Below, in pieces: positions 1-11,511 of a stretch of DNA of 64,000 nt (position 1 is its first letter; each line of letters starts with the position of its first letter). A program made the translations under genes and the position numbers. The notes beneath the pieces were generated by a model. It had not been told where the DNA came from. It saw only the letters and a list, made by a program, of their open reading frames with translations, and did no database searches. The DNA is from Trachythela sp. YZ-2020. Lineage: Eukaryota; Cnidaria; Anthozoa; Malacalcyonacea; Clavulariidae. The stretch is taken from assembly GCA_016169945.1 (NCBI GenBank), contig JADLSH010000256.1, positions 682,001 through 746,000 of the forward strand. Reading direction: 5' to 3'.

Positions 1-960
1 CGACATACTTTGTAATCGTCGAGATTCAGCGATGCCAAGACGGAATCTTTTACAGTCTTTAACGAGTTTTAACCATCGAGATTGCTTTGTTTACACGCAG
101 ACTGTAGGCGAAGGCGATATGAATTCAATCAAGGCAAAGGGTCTCGATCGGCTCCCGATATTTTATAGCAATTCCATATCACAGCATTAAATATATCCAT
201 TTTGTTTGAGGTTAGAGTACCAGACAGGATAAGGACTAAGGTTCAAAGGTTAACAATCATATCAGTTTATAGAAGATATGTCCTATGTTTTATTGCTGCG
301 GAGCGAGCGAGCCTGAAGCGAGCGAGCGTAGCAGCAGCCGAATATGTGCAGAAGGCGGGTTTTGAACTAAATTTTATTTAGCGCATGGAATTGTGGTCGT
401 GCGCGCTTGCTATGCGCAGAACACAAATTTTAAACTCGCTCAGTTCCATGTGCTTTTGGATTTCGACGGACGGAGTAAAACTTTTTCAAGTCTGTATTTT
501 GACCATTCAAGGTAAGATATTTTGTCTTTTGTTTATATGTTACGTTTATATTTGTTTACTCCTTTTTGGAAAGTTGGCAATCTCAATTTATATATCTATG
601 AAACGCTGAATTAAAGCACACAAATCGATCGCATCATCGCAGCTAGATTCAGTGTCTGTTTATATATGAACTATATATTCTGCTAATGTGCATTCCACTT
701 TGCTTGAGGCGAGCTGTTAGTGCTGTAAAGCATGGAAGTCTATTATTATAACATAGAGATGTCTTTAAAAGGTTTTTCCATCGACTTTGGTTCCGGATAA
801 CTTCGAATTCGCGTTTGCTTTCTCTTGCTGATTTCCATATTTTGCATCAAGTGATGTTTCATGTATGCCGCTTGACGCTTGTGACTCGTGTGAGATATGC
901 AATATTGATCGTCTAAATTGCCTGACTGAATCATTCTGATTTGTGCAAGGTTTGACCTAT
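1..960. other. AT-rich region without recognised gene
   Basis: Short open frames occur on both strands (for example 385-609 and 746-934), but none has a recognisable motif, splice structure or biased composition. A GAGCGAGC-type direct repeat lies near 301-335. I see no RNA gene here. Confidence 0.5.
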
Positions 961-972
961 TAAATAGGCTAC

Positions 973-1282
973 TGTAGGCATAGAAATATGTTTTTATTCC
1001 TATTTTTACAATGGACTTAATATTTTTGTCTAGTCGCGTTCACCGGTCCCACGTGGTTTTTGATACACATCTTTCAAGCACGTTCAAACCCAAACTTTAC
1101 TTCCATAAAGGTAAGGACTTTGTTTATTACTAACATCTAACGTTGATATTTGCGTATAGTGTAGGCATAGAAATATTTTTTTATTCCTATTTTACAATGG
1201 ACTTAATATTTTTGTCTAGTCGCGTTCACCGGATCTCACGTGGTTTTTGATACACATCTTTCAAGCACGTTCAAACCCAAAC
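973..1282 (+). repeat. Direct repeat of ~122 bp, two copies
   Basis: The segment at 973-1095 recurs at 1160-1282 with only a few differences; both begin TGTAGGCATAGAAATAT and end TTCAAACCCAAAC. After the first copy the sequence runs on to a good splice-donor-like AAAG|GTAAGG. After the second it goes straight into LINE endonuclease coding sequence. The second copy may be a duplicated stretch of LINE 5' region, or flanking DNA joined to a 5'-truncated insertion. Confidence 0.8.
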
Positions 1283-3695
1283 CTATGTTGTCCGGATCAC
1301 GAGAGTCTGTGGCTAAAACTTCGACCCTATCGACTTCCACGAGAATATTCCTGCATAGTTGTTGGTCTTGTATACCATCCACCACAGGCCGATAATAACG
1401 AACTGTATGACCATCTCATAACCTCATTGGACAAAATTTTAGCATCTTAACCAACAGCAGGTGTAATTGTTATGGGTGACTTCAACCAGTTCGACTCCAA
1501 ACGCCTTTGTAGAAACACGTCACTTAAACAAATTGTAAAGAAACCTACCCGTGGGAATGCAACTTTAGATTTAATATTTACTAATATGAAACGTTGTTAC
1601 AATGACCCGGAAATACTCCCTGCTATTGGACAATCGGATCACATGTCAGTCCTGTTACACCCGGTTAGTAACGATCAGCGCCCAAATACCATTACCAAAG
1701 TCTGGGTCAGAAAGCGGAAGCAATCAAATATGCAGGCATTTGGTCGATTTCTTTTGGATCTTAACTGGAATGTACTTTCGCAGCTACCCGATTGTCAAAA
1801 AATGTGTGACCTGTTTTATGACATTATTCTCATGGGTTTGGACACAATTTTTCCCCAAAAAGCTGTTAAACTTCACTGTAGAGACAAAGCGTGGATTACT
1901 CCTGAAATCAAACTCCTCATCTCCCAAAGACAAAAGGCCTTTGCCTTGGGAAATACAATTGAATACAACAAATTGCGAAATAAAGTAATTCACGTCGTGA
2001 AACAGGCAAAGTCTAAATACTTCGAGTCTCAAGTGAATCATTTAAAAAATTCAAAGCCAAGGAAATGGTGGAGTGCTATTAAAAACCTAGCTGGCTTTTC
2101 TTTAAAGCCTGCCTTCCATTCTGCAGAGGTGAATGGAACTATCTTGCAGGGACGAGACTTAGCACTCGCTGTTAATAACGGGTTTTTAGCCGCCACTAAA
2201 TCGTTACCGCCGCTTTCAATTACTGATAAATTATCTGTGGAAGAACCTACCGTTTTGTACCCTATCTCCGTTGTTGATGTCGAATCGCGTTTAAAAGCAG
2301 TTAAATCGAATAAAGCTCCTGGTCCAGACTCTCTGCCAAATTGGATTCTCAATAACTTTTCAATGGAGATTTCAGAACCTGTGACAATGATTTTTAATGC
2401 CTCCATTAAACAAGCACAAGTTCCAACGCAGTGGAAAGATGCAAATGTCGTTCCCGTTCCTAAGACATCCCCGGTCACGGATATATCTTCAGACCTGCGA
2501 CCTATATCTCTGACCGCCACGCTCTCAAAAGTTCTTGAATCATTTCCATTTCAATGGATTATGGATACCATTAAGTCTCAGTTGGACCCAAAGCAATTTG
2601 GATCGTTAAAAGGCTCTTCTACGATAGACGCATTAATTAGCATGTTCCACTGTTGGTATTCTAACACAGACGGCAATGGCGAGACTGTTCGTGTTTTTCT
2701 GCTTGACTTTAGTAAAGCATTCGACAGAATTAACCACAAAATCCTGATAAAAAGATGCAATTACTAAATATTGATAAATCCTTAATAAATTGGGTTATTG
2801 ATTTCCTGATGCAAAGAAGACAGAGGTGAAATTGGGTTCTTCGTTCTCTGATTGGTCCTTGGTAAATGGAGGCGTCCGCAAGGTACAATCCTTGGCCCAT
2901 TACTTTTTCTCATCATGGTCAACGATTTGGCTATTAACCACAAAGATAGATGGAAATATGTTGACGACACTAGTCTCTCAGAAACAATCGGTAAAGGTTG
3001 TCAAAGTAACCTGCAATCCGTTATTAATAATATCGATCAATGGTGCACGGAAAATGATATGATGCTTAATCGTTCTAAATGCAAAGAGCTAATTATCTCG
3101 TTCGCTAAGGACGTCCCTAATCTTCGACCATTGTTTATTAAAGATCACTGTATGTCCCCAGTTTTATCAGCAAAGGTTCTTGGTCTGTACTTTTCTTCTG
3201 ATCTTAGTTGGAACTTACATGTTGAACACATAGTATACAAGGCATCAAAGAGACTTTTTTTTCTCCGAGTGCTTAAACGCAGCGGTCTTGGAGGGTTCTC
3301 TAATTCAAGTCTATACCACATGTATACGACCTGTGCTTGAATATGCATGCCAGGTTTGGAACTTAAACTCCCCTGACTACTTAAAGGAAGAAATCGAAAG
3401 AATTCAGAAGCGAGCCCTACGAATAATATGTCCTGACCTGTCATACCGCAAAGCCTTGGAAGTTTATGAAATATCCTTGCTCTCTCAAAGACGAAATAAT
3501 TTATGTAAATCCTATTTTAAGAAACTTCTCAACCCGGAAAATAAGTTGAATGAACTCATCCCTAATAAACGCGAGGACTTACGTACTTACAATCTACGTA
3601 ACGATCAGCATATTAACTTAATTAATTGTAAGACTACAAGATTTAGTAAAAGTGTTATTCCTTCTAGTATCGTATCATATAATGATTCATTTTAA
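1283..3695 (+). pseudogene. LINE endonuclease-reverse transcriptase ORF, broken
   Basis: In a live element this polyprotein nicks target DNA (APE-type endonuclease) and primes cDNA synthesis there. Visible endonuclease motifs are VGLVYHPP, VMGDFNQFD (about 1470-1495), the KKPTRGNATLDLIFTN block (about 1540-1590) and GQSDHMSV. Reverse transcriptase motifs are NKAPGPDSLPNWI (about 2311-2346), RPISLTATLSKVLES, FLLDFSKAFDRINHKIL (about 2695-2745), PQGTILGPLLFLIMVNDL (about 2876-2930) and the active site YVDDTSLSE (about 2958-2985), followed by LN..KCK. The endonuclease and first RT half share one frame interrupted by a TAA at 1448-1450. The frame breaks near 2765 and 2826 and again near 3290-3340, where the thumb/C-terminal part (RPVLEYACQVWN) continues in another frame to 3695. 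Family placement rests on motif style only. Confidence 0.85.
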
Positions 3696-3838
3696 TTGTA
3701 ATATAAATTTTAGTTTTAATATACCGTATATATTACTATATGTATTAGTTTTTATCATGTAATTTAAATGTCAACTCTGTACAATTCAGCTCTTAGCTGC
3801 CATTCAGATTTTGTAATAAAATTCAATTCAATTCAATA
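1283..3838 (+). mobile_element. CR1-like non-LTR retrotransposon (LINE), degenerate
   Basis: Endonuclease followed by reverse transcriptase in one orientation, then an AT-rich 3' tail ending in repeats of AATTC (about 3820-3838). A short reiterated 3' end in place of a long poly(A) is usual for CR1/L2-type LINEs. No ORF1 is seen and the 5' end abuts the 973-1282 repeat, so the copy is probably 5'-truncated. Internal stops and frameshifts show it cannot encode a working protein. Confidence 0.85.
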
Positions 3839-4305
3839 ATGTAGAGTTGTAGTATACAATTTGCTGTTATACTTGCTTGGACCTATTGCTTGATTGTTTT
3901 TTTTTAATTTTCTTGGACTACCCTGTAAGAAACATTCTACACTATCCTGTTTTTGGTGTAATTCTACACTACTGTGTATTCTGTTCTTGGTGTAACCAGC
4001 CGGCCTTGCTCAGAATAACATTTAGTCAGTCAGAGATTAAAGACACGCGCATACTCGGAGTGTATAATATCTGCTATCCATATCTGCCTTTTTTCCTAAC
4101 CTCTGTCCACCTCTAACCATCTGATCTCCATATTTTGCATCTATCCGTAGCATCTATAGGCATATACATGGTGTTTCATGCTAATAATGTAGAGTTGTAG
4201 TATACAATTTGCTGTTATACTTGCTTGGACCTATTGCTTGATTGTTTTTTTTTAATTTTCTTGGACTACCCTGTAAGAAACATTCTACACTATCTGTTTT
4301 TGGTG
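3839..4305 (+). repeat. 348-bp-spaced direct repeat upstream of Helitron genes
   Basis: About 118 bp beginning GTAGAGTTGTAGTATACAAT at 3841 recurs at 4189. Between the copies is unrelated sequence. Both run into TACACTATCCTGTTTTTGGTGT, the core of the following tandem array, so the two repeat layers belong together as the element's 5' region. Confidence 0.75.
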
Positions 4306-4990
4306 TACACTATCCTGTTTTTGGTGTAACTCTACACTATCCTGTGTTGTTGGTGTCCAAATACGCCTCGTTTTGAATTTGTGACAGTATTGCATTGTTA
4401 TCAAGTACAACCTGTTTCAAAGTGTAATTCTACACTACAGTTACACTATCCTGTTTTTGGTGTGTCACCACGCCTCGTGTTGTTGGTGTCCAAATACGCC
4501 TCGTTTTGAATTTGTGACAGTATCGCATTGTTATCAAGTACAACCTGTTTCAAAGTGTAATCCTACACTACTGTATTCTGTTTTTGGTGTAACTCTACAC
4601 TATCCTGTTTTTGGTGTGTCACCACGCCTCGTGTTGTTGGCGTCCAAATACGCCTCGTTTTGAATTTGTGACAGTATCGCATTGTTATCAAGTACAACCT
4701 GTTTCAAAGTGTAATCCTACACTACTGTATTCTGTTTTTGTTGTAACTCTACACTATCCTGTTTTTGGTGTGTCACCACGCCTCGTGTTGGCGTCCAAAT
4801 AAAAAAAGCCTCCAGTTGTTTTGAATTTGTGACAGTATCGCATTGTTATCAAGTACAACCTGTTTCAAAGTGTAATTCTACACTACTGTATTCTGTTTTT
4901 TTGGTGTAACTCTACACTATCCTGTTTTTGGTGTGTCACCACCATCTCGTTTTGAATTTGTGACAGTATTACCGCATTGTTATCAAGTAC
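4306..4990 (+). repeat. Tandem array, unit about 154 bp
   Basis: The unit contains CTACACTATCCTGTTTTTGG, then GTGTGTCACCACGCCTCGTG, then TTTGAATTTGTGACAGTATC and AAGTACAACCTGTTTCAAAG. Complete units start near 4460, 4614 and 4768, with partial units at about 4320 and 4925. The last unit ends at the ATG of the OTU gene (5005). Short open frames across the array are repeats of one another and are not genes. The array may be the 5' untranslated or promoter region of the Helitron. Confidence 0.85.
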
Positions 4991-5004
4991 AACCTGTCTC
5001 AAAC

Positions 5005-5664
5005 ATGGCTTGCCCATTCACATTCATTCCAATTGATGAAAACTCCCAGAGATACATGTGTTCTTTAGTGGATTTACCACTGGTTTTACCTCATAGACAA
5101 AGGACACCCAAGCTTTTAACTACGCCAACTAATTTGCACCAAATCCTAGGCGATGGAAACTGTTTGTTTCGAGCTCTTTCATATGTTATTACTGGGCGAC
5201 AAGTTTACCACTCTTTGGTGAGACAAAAAATACTAAGTCACATGAGAGACATTGAAAACCTGTTGCGACCACGTATGAACATGCCTTTGAATGATTACAT
5301 CCAATCTACTGGAATGGCCCAGGAAAGAGTGTGGGGATCTGATATTGAAATCTTTGCTGCATCTTCTTTGCTTAGTACAGATATTTATGTCTATAGTAAT
5401 GTTGGTAGTAATTTTACATGGAATAAATTTTCTAAGTCAATGCTTGATCGTTCTCCACCCCAAAATACATGTTCAATATACATTCAACATACATCTGGTG
5501 TACACTATGATGTTGTTCTTGATGTAAGTTTGAGTACTAACTCTGATACAATGACCTCTGACTTAAAGAGGGGTTCTTTGGGAGTAGATAGACAAGTTTT
5601 GGACAAAGAGTGTGCAAATTCCTTAAAAGAAAGATTTCTTCTAATGCTTGTTCATCACCTGTAA
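5005..5664 (+). CDS. OTU-family cysteine protease of Helitron
   Basis: OTU proteases cleave ubiquitin or related conjugates; their role in Helitrons is unknown. From the ATG at 5005 (MACPFTF, chosen because upstream codons lie in the tandem array) the frame runs 219 residues. The active-site block LGDGNCLFRAL holds Asp50 and Cys53. WGSDIEIFAAS (residues 110-120) is the conserved middle strand. GVHYDVV supplies the catalytic His167. All three positions are intact. After residue ~200 the frame ends, but a Lys-rich stretch (KFLKRKISSN onward) continues in another frame at 5610-5792, so the original C-terminus was probably longer and a frameshift truncates it. It is followed at 5868 by the next Helitron frame in the same direction. 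Confidence 0.8.
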   Translation: MACPFTFIPIDENSQRYMCSLVDLPLVLPHRQRTPKLLTTPTNLHQILGDGNCLFRALSYVITGRQVYHSLVRQKILSHMRDIENLLRPRMNMPLNDYIQSTGMAQERVWGSDIEIFAASSLLSTDIYVYSNVGSNFTWNKFSKSMLDRSPPQNTCSIYIQHTSGVHYDVVLDVSLSTNSDTMTSDLKRGSLGVDRQVLDKECANSLKERFLLMLVHHL

Positions 5665-5867
5665 AAAAGTTACTAAAAAATGAGTCAAAAGTCCATAGTA
5701 AAACAGAAAAAATGTTGCCACCTAAATTTCCTCCAAATTGTGAGAAAGTGAATACCTCTCGTGTTGAGTTAGGTGATACAATACAAAACTAAAATCAGCA
5801 CCGAGATCATACAAATGTTCTTGGTTCAGAAAAGTACAAAGAAAACATTAACAAGTTTCATAGTTCA

Positions 5868-6296
5868 ATGATTTATAATACTGTACAATGTTCTGTTTGT
5901 CATGAAGCATGGCCAATGAAAACTATACCGAAGTCTTGTGTTAATTACGTCTGTCGCAGATGCAAATCTGACAAACAAGTTCCAAGAAAATTTTCGTTAG
6001 AGAATAACATGATACCATCTAGTGTACCCAATCACTTGCAGGGCTTAACTCAAATTGAAGAGATGTTAATTGCCAGAGCACTTCCTATTATGAGAGTCTA
6101 TGTAAAACCTGGCGGTCAACGAGGGTACTCTGGACATTGTATAAACCTACCTCAGAAAGTGTCTGAATTAGCCCAATCACTCCCCCATTGTCCTAAGAAT
6201 ATTCCAATAATTGTTGTAACAATGAAAGGAAAGGATAACTCATTGAAAGATGTTGTTGTAAGAAAACAAAAGTTGAGCAAGCATTACATTGGTTAA
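5868..6296 (+). pseudogene. Helitron protein N-terminal part (DUF6570-like)
   Basis: About 142 residues starting with a Cys cluster (CSVCHEAW, then [12 protein letters not shown]) that looks like a zinc-binding ribbon. The block [33 protein letters not shown] follows, which is typical of the region just upstream of the Helitron Rep domain. The frame should run on into Rep, but a frameshift at about 6271 moves the continuation ([15 protein letters not shown], from 6272) to the frame of the next entry. It is therefore the first third of one broken polyprotein. Confidence 0.75.
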
Positions 6297-9136
6297 TAAA
6301 ACATAATCCGCAATATAAAAATGTATTAATTGATCTAAAAGTATTAGAATCTTTACCAAGTAATGGTGTTCCATCTAATATCTCAACAATTGAAACATTA
6401 GAAGACCCAGATGAAATTGATAGCCATGATACAGATACAATTTTAACTGGTGGTGATGCTGATTATGAGAAGGAAAACAGTAGTTTTTTGCCATTGTCTA
6501 CCAATGACCACCTTGAAAGTGATGCAATAAAAAACAGTCTTGATTGTTCAAAAGTAGATTGGCCTTCAGTTGACAGTCAACCATTGAATGAGTATACAAC
6601 AGGTTTTCTAGCGACATTTACTTTTCCTACACTTTTTCCCGATGGTAAGGGTGATCCAACAAATCCATGTTTGCAAAGAGACATTTCTTTTGGAAATATT
6701 ATTCAACATCTTTTGAAATATTCAGAGAAAATTGATGGTAAATGGGTATATAGGTTTGCTTCACACCCTAGGTTCTCATATTGGGCTCTAAATATGATCC
6801 AGAGAAAACGTGCTCTACAACAGAATTCAATTTTTCTTAAGCAAAATCCTGACGAGTCACATTTAACTTTTGAACAGTTGCAGGAAATGGCTTGTAGTAA
6901 CAGTTCAACCTCTTTTATGTCCAAACTCTCTAGGTATGTAGCAAATGTTACAGGTAGCTCTGCATATTGGTTTAAAGTTAAGGAGGACCTCAAAGCAATT
7001 ATAGTGGCAAAAGGTGCTCCAACAATATTTTTTACATTCTCCTCTGCTGATCTTTACTGGCCTGAATTACATTCTCTTTTCTCTTCAAATGTTGAAAGCT
7101 TAAGTATGAACGAGAAAAGAAAAAATGTTATTGATAACCCTCACTTAGTTGATTGGTTTTTTACCAGAAGGTTGGAATCATTCTTGAAACATTGGTTGTA
7201 TGAAACACTAGATGCTGAGTGGCATTGGTACAGGTATGAATTCCAAGCTAGAGGTAGTATTCATTGCCATGGTGCTGCAAAGCTAAAATCTGATCCAGGA
7301 CTTTGTAAGCTCACTGACATTGCCTTAAAAGGATTTCTTGCAGAAAAATGTCAGAATGTTTGTGATAATTCATCTCTTTCAATTGAGATCAATGATGGCA
7401 AAAAGGCTTCAAAGATTATTTGTGAATATGTCAACAGACTTATTACTACGTGGAATCCTTGTCCACCCCAAAATGAAATGTGGAGTAAACCACGTGTTCA
7501 TCCATGTTCACGTCAACACAAAGATATCAGTGATTCTCAGCGGAGCAATGATTATATTGATCTAATTAATACTGTTCAACGACACACAACTTGTAGCACA
7601 AGATATTGTTTAAAACATGAAACAAATAAAGAGGGTCTTCATTGTAGATTCAACTATCCATTTGAGTGCTCAGATATCACCAAACTCGAGTTTCAACCAG
7701 TGCATACAAAAGATAAAAGCAAAAAATACAAAGCAACTATAGTAACAGCAAGGAATGATCCTAGATTGAATACTCATCAGAAAATTCAACTTGTTGGCTG
7801 GAGGGCCAATTGTGATATGCAAGTAATACTAGATTACCATGCTTGTGTTGAATATTTGTGTAAATATGCTGCAAAAGGTGAACCCAGGTCCAACACATTG
7901 AAAAACACATTTAATGCTGTTGTTAACAACTTAAAAACTAGTACAGACCCTTTGAAGGTGATGAAAAAAATAGTTATAAAATCACTTGGAGAAAGAGATT
8001 TTAGTTCACAAGAAACCATGCATTTACTGCTTTCATTGAAATTGCATAGTTCTTCATTTCAGGTCTTGCCAGTGAACTTAGATGGATCCCGTAGTGTAAA
8101 AAGACAAATTAAAGATTGTAATAGTAGTTGCACCAATGATTCTATTTTGGACAAATATGCAAAACGAGCAATCTTTCAGAATGATCTCCCACTTATTATG
8201 AACATCAGTTTTACTCAATTTGTTACACAATACAAACTTGTCAAAAATAAAATTGTTACTCAATCACCTAACGTAATTCCACGATTTTTCCCCTCTTATT
8301 CCTCGAACCCCAAAGGATTGTACTATCCATTATATTGCAAGTATCAGCTTCTGAAATACAAGCCTTGGAAAAACTCTCAAAATGATGCATGGAACTATGA
8401 AACACCTTCAGATACTGTGTATGTTAATGCATGGTTGGCCTTTCTGAATTCTCCAGTTGCATCCAAATACGTTCCAAATTGGGAAAAAGAGTTGGAAAAT
8501 GTCTTGGATAATGTAGTGCAAAAAAGTGATGGTGAGTTTCATAGTGAAAATGAGAAAAAAAGTATTGTTCAAGAGGAATGGATGATTCTGTCTACTTATC
8601 ATAAACTTAATGACAATCATGAAAAATGTGAAAACTCATATGATTGGCAATTGGATTCTGCAAAGTACACAATTGAGCAAATAGCTTCCATGATAAACTG
8701 GATAAAGGTGCAAAAGACTGAATACACTACTACAGAAAGAGAGTATGAAGTAGACATGAGTACGTTTAGTGAAAAGCAACAATTGACCTATGATATTATT
8801 GTTAATCATCAAAACAGTGCTGTACCCAAAGAACAACTTTTGCTTATAATAAATGGTGAAGGGGGAACTGGAAAAAGCTATTTAATAAATGCTGTAAGAA
8901 GTTACTTAGGGGGAAAAAGTAAAATAACAGCTACAACAGGAAAAGCTGCTTTCAATGTAAACGGGATTACTATTCATTCGTTTTTAAAACTCCCAGTGGG
9001 CCGTGTTGTTCCTAAGGATTTAGCTGGCCAGAGCTTACATATGTTACAAATGAACTTGTTGTCTGTAGAGTACATTATGATTGATGAATACTCTATGTTG
9101 GGTCAAACTGCCATGGTTGATCGACAGACGTTGTAG
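6272..9136 (+). pseudogene. Helitron Rep (HUH) nuclease and N-terminal PIF1 helicase
   Basis: Rep nicks DNA at the element ends and becomes joined to it through tyrosine; the fused helicase unwinds it. The frame is open from 6272 to 9136. The Helitron-like N domain is at about 6560-7200. The metal-binding HUH-type motif RGSIHCHGAAK has His codons at 7262 and 7268. The two-tyrosine motif EYLCKYAAK is at about 7849-7875 with the usual three-residue spacing. Cys-rich segments (STRYCLKHETNKEGLHCRF) lie between. PIF1 begins at about 8750: Walker A NGEGGTGKS (8852-8878), TATTGKAAFNVNG, and Walker B IMIDEYSMLG (about 9075-9105). A frameshift at about 9118 produces an early stop. Confidence 0.88.
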
Positions 9137-10145
9137 ACAGGCTACTGGCTTGAAAGATACTCTATTTGGTGGGAAATCTATAATTCTAATTGGTGACCCT
9201 GCCCAGCTACCACCAGTTGCAGACAAGCCACTATACCATGAAAAACCGTCAAATCCAGTAGGTGAACAAGGTTATCTTGCATACAAAATGTTTGACAAGG
9301 TTGTAATACTTAATGTTAATCAAAGGGTAAGAGGTAGTGAAGAAGATCAAACCATATTTAAAGGTGTTTTGTCACGACTTCGCAGTGGAGAAGTAAGTGT
9401 TGATGACTGGAAGTTACTGCTTACCCGTCAACCAAGTGTTGCGTCTAACGTAGATGATTTCTTAGGTGCTACAAGATTGTATTACAGCAATGAACAGGTA
9501 GCAAAGTACAACTATGATCATTTATTAAAGTTACATGCTCCAATTGCAGAAGTCCATGCCCATCATTCCAGTCAAGATGCAAAACATGTTAGTGCCCAAG
9601 ATATGCTTGGTTTGCACCCAGTTGTTTTGATATGTAGAGGAGCAAGAGTAATGTTGACAATGAATCTTTGGTCAATGGTTGGCCTGTGTAATGGGTCGAC
9701 TGGCACTGTTGTTGATATAATATTTGCAGAAAGTCACAATCCACCAGACTTGCCTATTGCTGTTTTGGTAAAATTTGATAATTATTGTGGTCCATCATTT
9801 TCAAACATGCCTTTTTGTGTTCCCATTCCTCCAATCACTGCAACTGTATGTGTGGGTAATAGTGTACTTGAAAGACAACAATTACCTTTAACACTTGCGT
9901 GGGCATTAACAATTCACAAAAGTCAGGGTATGACCTTGGAAAAAGCATGGATTGATGTGGGCAAAAAAGAAACTACTTTAGGAATGACTTACGTAGCATT
10001 AAGCCGAGCTCGCAATTTATCTTCATTAATAATTGAACCAATGACGTATGATAGGCTTTCCTCCATAAAAAAAGTTGAATCCCTGAAGTACAGGTTGAAT
10101 GAAGAAAAACGTCTTCAAGCAATTGCTAACCTTATCGTGCTCTAA
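9081..10145 (+). pseudogene. Helitron PIF1 helicase, C-terminal part
   Basis: Continues the preceding frame after the frameshift near 9118; the overlap 9081-9136 is read in two frames, and the true continuation begins around DRRCRQATG. SF1 helicase motifs are in order: LIGDPAQLPPVADKP (motif III, about 9187-9230), LNVNQRVRG (motif IV), CRGARVMLTMNLW (about 9630-9670), LTIHKSQGMTLEKAWID (motif V, about 9907-9960) and TYVALSRARNLSSL (motif VI, about 9985-10030). It ends naturally at 10143-10145. Apart from the frameshift no helicase motif looks lost. Confidence 0.88.
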
Positions 10146-10382
10146 TTCCTTGTGTTCTCAAGGAACTATTTTGTGTGCCAATTGTGTATATTGTGTTCCA
10201 AATGTGTATATTGTGTTTAAAAGTTTATTCTCTTTTTAGAATTGTAGAAGACATGGACAACGCACCTGGTATGACAATACTTCTTAGAGACAACCAGTTG
10301 ACAAACATGCTTGTACTTACTATGTTTTTTCCCTGTGTAACCATCTATTCTCAATACCTTTTAAGATGCCAACAAGCCTGCA

Positions 10383-11511
10383 AAGCCAATTGACTCTTCT
10401 CTGCTTGAAGGTAAGTGTTTGTCTTCGCTTATTTTTATCACATAATAAGGCTCTAATTAACCAACTAAAATTTGAGCCCTGCTACAGAAAGTAAATCGTA
10501 TTTACTTTTCTTTCAGGTGATCACAAACCAAGTGGCAAATTTTCTGAAGGTAGGTAATTGTTAAACGAATAGACAAACTCCTTTGGCAGGTTGTACAGAT
10601 GTGGTATTGCACCCCTTGACGTATATATGCCAATATTTCGGTTATACTAATCAATTCAATCTACGTCACTAAAGTTTACAATTTACTAGTCAACTGTGAA
10701 CAAAATTTTCTATGCATTTTATTTTCAAGAACGCGATTCAAATGTTTTCTCTGTTCCCTTAATGTTTGTACAACGTAATCTTTATTGGTAAACATTTATC
10801 CTCAGATAGCAATTACAATCCACCCGCCCCTGATGGTAATAAGAAAATATCCAACAGTGTAAATGGTAAAAGGTATTGTATCACTAAAACTACTCGAAAA
10901 TAATTCCATTACATTTACTATATTTCAGATACATCCATGATTGCATATTTGCACAATCTGTCGCCCATGAAAAAGAGCCAAAAAAACAATATGTACTTTG
11001 ACATGACGTTACAAACAAAAAATGGAACATATAGATCCGTATGTTTCTCCCCTGAAAAGCACTCTGGTTTCTCATCCAAGTACGAATCATCGTCACCGGT
11101 CAAGATCTCAAAGTTTCAGCTAAAGAGAAACCAAAGATCTAACCAGGATGAAATTCACATCAACAAGAGATCGAAGTTGGAAGACCCACAAGAATCCGAG
11201 GTGACTTTCGACATCAAGAAGGTAGAATCGGAAGAAAAATGCAAACCCGGCATCACTGCAGTCTCAGGTGTGTTGCAAGGCGTCGCCAACGCTGTTATCA
11301 ATGTATGCGGGCGGATTACCCTCCATGGTGCGGAAGAGACCATACTTTCTAAAGGCAAGACACTCAGAAAGCAAGAAGCCGTATTTACCGATAATTCGGG
11401 GACAGTGCGCCTTGTCCTATGGGAAAGTGACATAACACGGGTTATCTCAAAGTCTGTGTATAACATCTCAAAGATAGTTGTTCGAGAATTTGATAACGCT
11501 TCAAGTACCTA
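10383..11511 (+). CDS. RPA-like ssDNA-binding protein, N-terminal exons
   Basis: RPA-like proteins coat single-stranded DNA, which fits rolling-circle replication. The gene appears spliced. Small exons at about 10383-10410, 10517-10549 (33 nt) and 10806-10865 (60 nt) have AG/GT borders and all join in phase 1, encoding PIDSSLLE, GDHKPSGKFSE and DSNYNPPAPDGNKKISNSVN. They feed the main exon from 10929 (DTSMIAYLHNLSPMKK). The main exon holds an OB-fold-like segment: FDMTLQTKNGTYRSVCFSP, then VCGRITLHGAEE, then VRLVLWESDI. The start of the gene was not found; the stretch 10240-10380 may hold the first exon. A frameshift near 11505 separates it from the C-terminal half. Confidence 0.6.

Noticed and set aside
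385..609. Small protein gene
   Set aside because: Hydrophobic 74-codon frame without start context, homologous motif or splice partner; consistent with chance in AT-rich DNA.
4457..4802. Two similar protein-coding genes
   Set aside because: They are the same frame read across successive 154-bp tandem repeats.
4306..4990. CRISPR array
   Set aside because: The repeats are long, contiguous and without unique spacers, and the DNA is eukaryotic.
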